From contig JAJYIC010000070.1 in assembly GCA_021790295.1 (NCBI GenBank), positions 1 to 9,633 of the forward strand: a stretch of 9,633 nucleotides of DNA, in the 5' to 3' direction. This document shows positions 5,750 through 9,633 of the stretch, piece by piece. The stretch comes from Pseudomonadota bacterium. GTDB lineage: Bacteria; Pseudomonadota; Alphaproteobacteria; ATCC43930; CGMCC-115725. Made by a program: the position numbers and the translations under genes. The stretch's first letter is position 1. Each line of letters opens with the position of its first letter. Below the pieces are notes generated by a model. The model was not told the origin of the DNA. It ran no database searches and saw only the letters and a program-made list of their open reading frames with translations.

Positions 5750-7720
5750 TTACGCATCCGGGCGGAAATGATCATAAACCTTTTTCGCCACGGTTTTGCT
5801 GATGCCCTCGACGCGCTCCAGTTCGGAAAGCCCGGCGCGGGCGACGGCCGGGGCCGAACCGAAATGGCGCAAAAGGGCCTGCTTCCTTTTGCCGCCGACG
5901 CCCGCGATCTCGTCGAGAGAGGAGCGCGCGAGCGCCTTTGTCCGTCTCGCGCGATGGGTGCCGATGGCAAAACGGTGCGCCTCGTCGCGCAGGCGCTGGA
6001 GAAAATAGAGGACAGGATCGCGCGGCTCCAGGCGGAACGGCGCCCGTCCGGGGAGAAAAAAGCGCTCGCGCCCGGCGTCCCGCTCGGGCCCTTTGGCGAT
6101 CGCGGCAAGGGCGATATCGCCGATGCCGAGCTCCGCAAGCACGTTCTCGGCGACGTGAAGCTGGCCTTCCCCGCCGTCGATGAGGACGAGATCGGGCCAG
6201 GCGCCGCGGCTTCTGTCGGGGTCTTCCTTGAGGGCGCGCGCGAAGCGCCGCTCCAGAACCTCGCGCAGCATCGCATAATCGTCGCCGCCCGCCTCGGCCT
6301 GCCCCCCGCGGCGGATGGTAAACTTGCGATACGCCTTTTTGACAAACCCTTCGGGACCGGCGACGATCATCCCTGCGACCGCGTCTTTTCCATGGATATG
6401 GCTGTTGTCGTAAACCTCGATGCGCTCGGGTGGGCTTTCGAGGGAGAAGGCCGCCGCGAGGGCTTCGATCAGACGCCGTTGAGAGCCGCTTTCGGCAAGC
6501 CGCCGGGCAAGCTCCTCTTTGGCCGAAAAGAGGACTCGATCGACAAGCTTTTTCTTCTCCCCGCGGCGCGGGAGGAGGATCTCCACCTTCCCGCCTTTGA
6601 GAGAAAAGGCCTCCTCGATCAAAGCCTGCTCGCGCGCAGGGTGGCTCAAAAGGATGAGAGGCGGCTTCTCCCGGCCTTCGTAAAACTGGCCGAGAAAAGA
6701 CGCCAGCACCTCTTCGACCCCGAGCTGGCGGTCGTGACTGGGGAAATAGGCGCGGTTGCCCCAGTTCTGGCCGCCGCGGAAAAAGAAGACTTCGATGCAG
6801 GTCTGTCCTCCCGCCTGCTCAGCGGCGATGACATCGGCGTCCTCGATCAGGGCGGGATGGATGTCGCGATGTCCTTCGACGAGGGAAAGGGCGCGGATGC
6901 GGTCGCGGATGAGGGCTGCCGTTTCGAAGTCGAGGAGAGCGGCCGCCTTTTCCATCTCGGCGACGAGGCGTTCTCTCACTTCGCCGCTTTTCCCGGAAAG
7001 GAAGGCCCGCGCTTCGGCCACAAGCCGCGCATAGTCCTCGCGGTCGATGCGGCCGACGCAGGGCGCGCAGCAACGCTTGATCTGATAAAGCAGGCAGGGT
7101 CGCGTGCGGTTGGCAAAGACGCTGTCGCTGCAGGAACGCAACAAAAACGCCTTTTGCAGCGTGACGAGGGTGCGATTGACCGCGCCCGCCGAGGCGAAAG
7201 GACCGAAATAGGCGCCGCTTTCGCTTTTCGCCCCGCGATGCTTTTTCAGTTGCGCAAAAGCCTGCTCGCCGCCGATGTGGATCAAAGGAAAGGACTTGTC
7301 GTCGCGCAAGAGGACATTGAAGCGCGGCATCAAGCGCTTGATCATGTTGCATTCGAGCAGAAGCGCTTCGGCTTCCGTGGCGGTGACGACGGTTTCGAGA
7401 AACCGGGTCTCGGCGACCATCCGCGCGAGGCGGTTCGAAAGCGCGGCAGAGCGCGTGTAATTCTGAAGGCGGGATTTGAGATTGCGCGCCTTGCCGACGT
7501 AAAGCGCCCCGCCTTTCGCGTCGAGCATGCGATAGACGCCGGGGGTGCGCGGCATCGTCTCGAGCGCCGCGCGGATGAGGGCGATGCCGCGAACAACGCC
7601 GCGGCGCAAAGGCTCCGTCGCGGCACCTTCCGCCGCGGTCTCGGGCAGAGGGCGCTCGCCCGCGATCCGTCCCGGAGCGCGCCGCGGATCGAGAGGAGCG
7701 GCGGGTTTGCCTTTTTTCAC
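5750..7720 (-). CDS. uvrC: UvrABC excinuclease subunit C
   Basis: A 656-residue UvrC, the dual endonuclease that cuts on both sides of a lesion held by UvrB. The N-terminal GIY-YIG nuclease domain spans about residues 57-140 (TPGVYRM, ALYVGKARNLKSRL). A cysteine cluster follows, C197, C209, C217, C221, with the same 12-8-4 spacing as the iron-sulfur cysteines of E. coli UvrC. The UvrB-binding UVR helix pair is at about 248-283. The RNase-H-like nuclease has Asp438 (YDNSH), Asp515 (LIDGG) and His582 (DEAHRFA). The terminal double helix-hairpin-helix is at 601-656 (IAGVGGKRKQALLRHFGS, VEGISKTVAKKVYDHF). The GTG start gives a roughly 55-residue proline- and arginine-rich extension before the nuclease. 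Such extensions are common in alphaproteobacterial UvrC, but the ribosome-binding site is weak and a later start is possible. No GTTC-N7-GTTC LexA box was found upstream. Confidence 0.96.
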   Translation of the reverse strand: MKKGKPAAPLDPRRAPGRIAGERPLPETAAEGAATEPLRRGVVRGIALIRAALETMPRTPGVYRMLDAKGGALYVGKARNLKSRLQNYTRSAALSNRLARMVAETRFLETVVTATEAEALLLECNMIKRLMPRFNVLLRDDKSFPLIHIGGEQAFAQLKKHRGAKSESGAYFGPFASAGAVNRTLVTLQKAFLLRSCSDSVFANRTRPCLLYQIKRCCAPCVGRIDREDYARLVAEARAFLSGKSGEVRERLVAEMEKAAALLDFETAALIRDRIRALSLVEGHRDIHPALIEDADVIAAEQAGGQTCIEVFFFRGGQNWGNRAYFPSHDRQLGVEEVLASFLGQFYEGREKPPLILLSHPAREQALIEEAFSLKGGKVEILLPRRGEKKKLVDRVLFSAKEELARRLAESGSQRRLIEALAAAFSLESPPERIEVYDNSHIHGKDAVAGMIVAGPEGFVKKAYRKFTIRRGGQAEAGGDDYAMLREVLERRFARALKEDPDRSRGAWPDLVLIDGGEGQLHVAENVLAELGIGDIALAAIAKGPERDAGRERFFLPGRAPFRLEPRDPVLYFLQRLRDEAHRFAIGTHRARRTKALARSSLDEIAGVGGKRKQALLRHFGSAPAVARAGLSELERVEGISKTVAKKVYDHFRPDA

Positions 7721-7820
7721 GAACGCCCCCGGCGAAAACCGGTTCGCGGCCTCTCCGGCGCGCCGGAAAAAGGGTCAAAGGATTGCGCTGCCATCAGAAT
7801 TTCCGAACTTCCCCACCTTT

Positions 7821-7841
7821 TGTGGATAACTCTGTTGACAA
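7821..7841 (-). promoter_or_regulatory. DnaA box pair
   Basis: On the minus strand this reads TTGTCAACA, GAG, TTATCCACA. The second nonamer (plus 7821-7829) is the exact bacterial DnaA-box consensus. The first (7833-7841) matches it at seven of nine positions, lies in the same orientation and starts 12 bases away. A further weaker box, TTGTGCACA in the same orientation, lies at 8022-8030. The likely uses are DnaA regulation of uvrC or titration of DnaA. Origin function is possible but unproven, because the flanking genes are not the usual alphaproteobacterial oriC neighbours. Confidence 0.5.
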
Positions 7842-8108
7842 GGCCCGGGTATCGTTCCGCCGGCAAGCCGTTCCGCGGTTCTCCCGCTTTTGCCCAGAAA
7901 AGAGGCATTCATAGGCAACCCATTGCGAAACCGGGAAATTTTTTTCTTCAAGTATTCATAATGACCAATCCTTGCGGCCACAGCCAGAGTTTCCGCGGGC
8001 CTCGAAGAGGAGTTTTGCGCCTGTGCACAAAACCCCTTTGCCGGTCTCGTTCGAAGGAAAGGAATCGCCTTTTTCCCGCTCTGTGTGTCGAAATATGACA
8101 AATATCCG

Positions 8109-8134
8109 CCAAAAGTAACGACCAAAAGTAACGA
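8109..8134. repeat. Perfect 13-bp tandem duplication
   Basis: CCAAAAGTAACGA occurs twice with no spacer (8109-8121 and 8122-8134). Minus strand: TCGTTACTTTTGG twice. It lies just downstream of the SDR gene and about 390 bases upstream of the uvrC start. It could be a paired binding site for a regulator or a replication slip; no known motif was recognised. Confidence 0.75.
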
Positions 8135-8142
8135 TTGCGATT

Positions 8143-8163
8143 TCTGTCTTCGGGGCGGACAGA
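8143..8163 (-). terminator. Possible stem-loop terminator after the uvrB-SDR pair
   Basis: TCTGTC (8143-8148) and GACAGA (8158-8163) form a perfect 6-bp inverted repeat around a 9-base loop. The stem begins two bases after the SDR stop codon on the minus strand. No T-run follows the stem directly, so intrinsic termination would be weak; it may instead protect the transcript end. Confidence 0.3.
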
Positions 8164-8165
8164 GC

Positions 8166-8951
8166 CTACTCCGTATGCGGCGCGAATTGCGGCTGCGCCC
8201 AGCCGAGATGCTGTCCGCCGTCGAGCGCGATCATTTGTCCCGTCATGGCCGGCGCCTTGAGGATGAAAATGAGCGCCGCCGCGATCTCTTCGGGGCTGGT
8301 GCCGCGCCGCAAAGGCATCGCTTTGCATTGCCGGGCGAATTCCTCGGGGTCTTGGCGCGGGCTCGGCAGAGTCGGTCCGGGACCGATGCCGTTGACGCGT
8401 ATGCGCGGCGCAAGCGCCAGAGCCATCGTCCGCGTCAAGGTCCAAAGCCCGGCCTTCGAAAGCGTATAGGAGACAAAATAAGGGGTGAGGTTCCACACCC
8501 TTTCGTCGAGGAGATTGACGACGAGGCCGCTTTGGTCTTGCGGCAATTGCGCGGCGAAATGCTGGGTGAGAAGAAAGGGGGCCCGAAGATTGACCCCGAG
8601 ATGGGCTTCCCAGCTTTTCCTGGTCGCGGTTAGAAGGCTGTCCTCGCCGAAATGGGAGGCGTTGTTGACAAGGCAGCCTATCGGTCCCAAAGCCTCCGCG
8701 GCTTTTGGCAGCAATTGCGCGACCGCCTCTTCCTCGGCGAGATCGGCAGGAAGCGCGACCCCTTTCCCGCCTTTCTCGCGCAAGGTTTCGACCAGGCTTT
8801 CGGCCGCCGCGCGCGAATGGCGGTAATGGACGGCGACGGCAAAACCCTCTGCGGCAAGAGCGAGGACGAGGGCGCGGCCGATCCGCCGCGCTCCGCCCGT
8901 GACGAGCGCGCTTTTAGGGAGGGGACCGAAAAACCCCGACCCTTCAGCCAT
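8166..8951 (-). CDS. Pteridine-reductase-like short-chain dehydrogenase (FolM/PTR1 type)
   Basis: A 261-residue NAD(P)H-dependent SDR. The cofactor motif is TGGARRIG (18-25). The Arg-Arg-Ile-Gly version and the HYRHS strand end (42-46) resemble pteridine reductase (PTR1), where they favour NADPH. The NNAS motif is at 96-99. The catalytic Tyr162 and Lys166 lie in SYTLSK, but the usual SDR serine is replaced by Asp149, 13 residues before the Tyr, exactly the Asp-Tyr-Lys spacing of PTR1. PGP (191-193) and the C-terminal DGG (244-246) follow. The likely role is reduction of dihydropterins or dihydrofolate (FolM-like). Its ATG comes one base after the uvrB stop (TGA-A-ATG), with little ribosome-binding site, so it is probably translationally coupled to uvrB. 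A general SDR with another substrate cannot be excluded. Confidence 0.85.
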   Translation of the reverse strand: MAEGSGFFGPLPKSALVTGGARRIGRALVLALAAEGFAVAVHYRHSRAAAESLVETLREKGGKGVALPADLAEEEAVAQLLPKAAEALGPIGCLVNNASHFGEDSLLTATRKSWEAHLGVNLRAPFLLTQHFAAQLPQDQSGLVVNLLDERVWNLTPYFVSYTLSKAGLWTLTRTMALALAPRIRVNGIGPGPTLPSPRQDPEEFARQCKAMPLRRGTSPEEIAAALIFILKAPAMTGQMIALDGGQHLGWAQPQFAPHTE

Positions 8952-8952
8952 T

Positions 8953-9633
8953 TCAGCCGCGCCGTCCCGCACGGTGCTCTTTCTGGGCCTTGCGCGCGCG
9001 CGTCCGCGCGCGAATCCCCTCTCGAGCCGAGATCCCGGCCCGCCCTGCCGTCGAACGCCCGCGTTCGACCGAGGGTTCGAGGCCGTTGCGCGAAAGGGCG
9101 GCGGAAAGGCCGAGATCGGCCGTCTCGAGACGGCGGATCTGGTCGCGTAGCCGCGCCGCCTCTTCGAATTCGAGTTCCCCGGCCGCCTCGTGCATGCGCC
9201 TTTCGAGATCCGCAATAACACTTTTCAAAGGGGCGCCCTGATAATGCGCCGCTTCGCCCTCTTCGAGACCGACCGTCACATGGTCGCGCTCGTAGACGCT
9301 TGCGAGGATGTCGGCGATCCCGCGCCTGACGCTTTCGGGCGTGATCCCGCGCTCCCGGTTGTAAAGAAGCTGCTTTTCGCGGCGGCGGTTCGTTTCCTCG
9401 ATTGCCGCTTTGAGGCTTTCGGTCTTGCGCTCGGCATAAAGGATGGCGCGGCCGTCGATGTGGCGGGCGGCGCGCCCGATGGTCTGGATGAGAGAGGGGC
9501 GCGATCGGAGATAGCCTTCCTTGTCGGCGTCGAGAACGGCGACGAGAGCGCATTCGGGAATATCCAGCCCTTCGCGCAAAAGGTTGATGCCGACGAGGAT
9601 GTCGAAAACGCCAAGGCGCAGATCGCGGATGAT
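8953..9633 (-). CDS. uvrB: UvrABC excinuclease subunit B (C-terminal part, 5' end outside window)
   Basis: The last 226 residues of UvrB, the DNA-damage verification helicase of nucleotide excision repair that receives DNA from UvrA and recruits UvrC. The frame is open to the window edge. Visible parts are helicase motif V (LVGINLLREGLDIPEC, residues 13-28 of the fragment), motif VI (SLIQTIGRAARH, 47-58), the linker LLYNRERGITPESV (89-102), and the UVR domain that pairs with UvrC (ADLERRMHEAAGELEFEEAARLRDQIRRLE, about 141-170). After the UVR domain comes an Arg-rich tail of about 50 residues (RGRSTAGRAG ... RARTRARKAQKEHRAGRRG). The pteridine-reductase-like gene follows immediately, and uvrC lies about 1.2 kb further in the same direction. 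Confidence 0.97.
   Translation of the reverse strand: MIRDLRLGVFDILVGINLLREGLDIPECALVAVLDADKEGYLRSRPSLIQTIGRAARHIDGRAILYAERKTESLKAAIEETNRRREKQLLYNRERGITPESVRRGIADILASVYERDHVTVGLEEGEAAHYQGAPLKSVIADLERRMHEAAGELEFEEAARLRDQIRRLETADLGLSAALSRNGLEPSVERGRSTAGRAGISAREGIRARTRARKAQKEHRAGRRG

Larger units (their letters stand above)
7721..8165. other. 445-bp non-coding region between uvrC and the SDR gene
   Basis: This is the longest gene-free stretch in the window. It is less GC-rich than its surroundings, with an AT-rich core near 7935-7965 (a run of seven T followed by TTCAAGTATTCATAATG). It contains a consensus DnaA box and a degenerate partner box (7821-7841), a weaker box-like site (8022-8030), a 13-bp tandem repeat (8109-8134) and an inverted repeat (8143-8163). 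It should hold the uvrC promoter, but I cannot point to a convincing -35/-10 pair. Short open frames exist here on the minus strand (7717-7908 and 7775-8125). They lack a good ribosome-binding site and resemble no family, so they are not called. Confidence 0.7.

Noticed and set aside
5768..8098. A 776-codon open frame on the plus strand across uvrC and the intergenic gap.
   Set aside because: It is antisense to a textbook UvrC with all domains intact. Long antisense frames are expected in high-GC DNA, and the translation shows no recognisable domain.
7721..8100. LexA/SOS box upstream of uvrC (alphaproteobacterial GTTC-N7-GTTC).
   Set aside because: Several GTTC words occur (for example 7854, 7870, 7878), but none have the seven-base spacing.
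7775..8125. A 116-codon minus-strand frame in the uvrC upstream gap, and a 63-codon frame at 7717-7908.
   Set aside because: They have no good ribosome-binding site, no family resemblance and a composition like non-coding sequence, and they overlap the DnaA boxes.
8952..9221. Upstream extension of the SDR frame.
   Set aside because: It overlaps the 3' end of uvrB in another frame, and the SDR Rossmann strand begins at the expected distance from the ATG at 8951.

Overview
This is a 9.6 kb piece of a high-GC bacterial chromosome. The protein families and gene neighbourhoods (FtsY, UvrB, UvrC with an N-terminal extension, uvrC followed by pgsA) suggest an alphaproteobacterium, possibly of the rhizobial orders. 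That assignment is inferred from the look of the proteins, not from a search. The window is densely coded. No rRNA, tRNA, CRISPR array, insertion sequence or phage gene was seen.

Layout, left to right. (1) The 3' end of ftsY, the SRP receptor GTPase, on the plus strand (1-375). (2) A three-gene minus-strand group reading toward ftsY: an FAD-dependent dehydrogenase of the fumarate-reductase/ketosteroid-dehydrogenase flavoprotein type (1181-2599), a small putative alpha/beta-barrel protein coupled to it by an ATGA overlap (675-1184), and an 85-residue two-helix membrane protein (391-648). (3) A divergent TenA-type thiaminase II/aminopyrimidine aminohydrolase on the plus strand (2774-3442). Its stop codon interlocks with that of the convergent next gene. 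(4) A minus-strand group uvrC (5750-7720), pgsA (5105-5716) and a GMC-type FAD alcohol dehydrogenase (3439-5088). (5) A 445-bp non-coding stretch (7721-8165) with a consensus DnaA box, a degenerate partner box, an AT-rich segment and a perfect 13-bp tandem repeat. (6) A minus-strand pair at the right edge: the 3' part of uvrB (from 8953) and, one base after its stop, a short-chain dehydrogenase with the pteridine-reductase Asp/Tyr/Lys arrangement (8166-8951).

How the genes fit together. uvrB and uvrC supply two of the three proteins of nucleotide excision repair and lie about 1.2 kb apart in the same direction. pgsA makes the precursor of phosphatidylglycerol, and ftsY delivers ribosomes to the membrane. 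Between these housekeeping genes sits a block of metabolic genes (two unrelated flavoenzymes, TenA, the barrel protein and the membrane protein) whose substrates cannot be read from sequence. TenA points to thiamine-pyrimidine salvage and the SDR to pterin/folate reduction. I see no clearly new system. The best leads are the DnaA-box intergenic region and the unassigned flavoprotein/barrel/TenA block.
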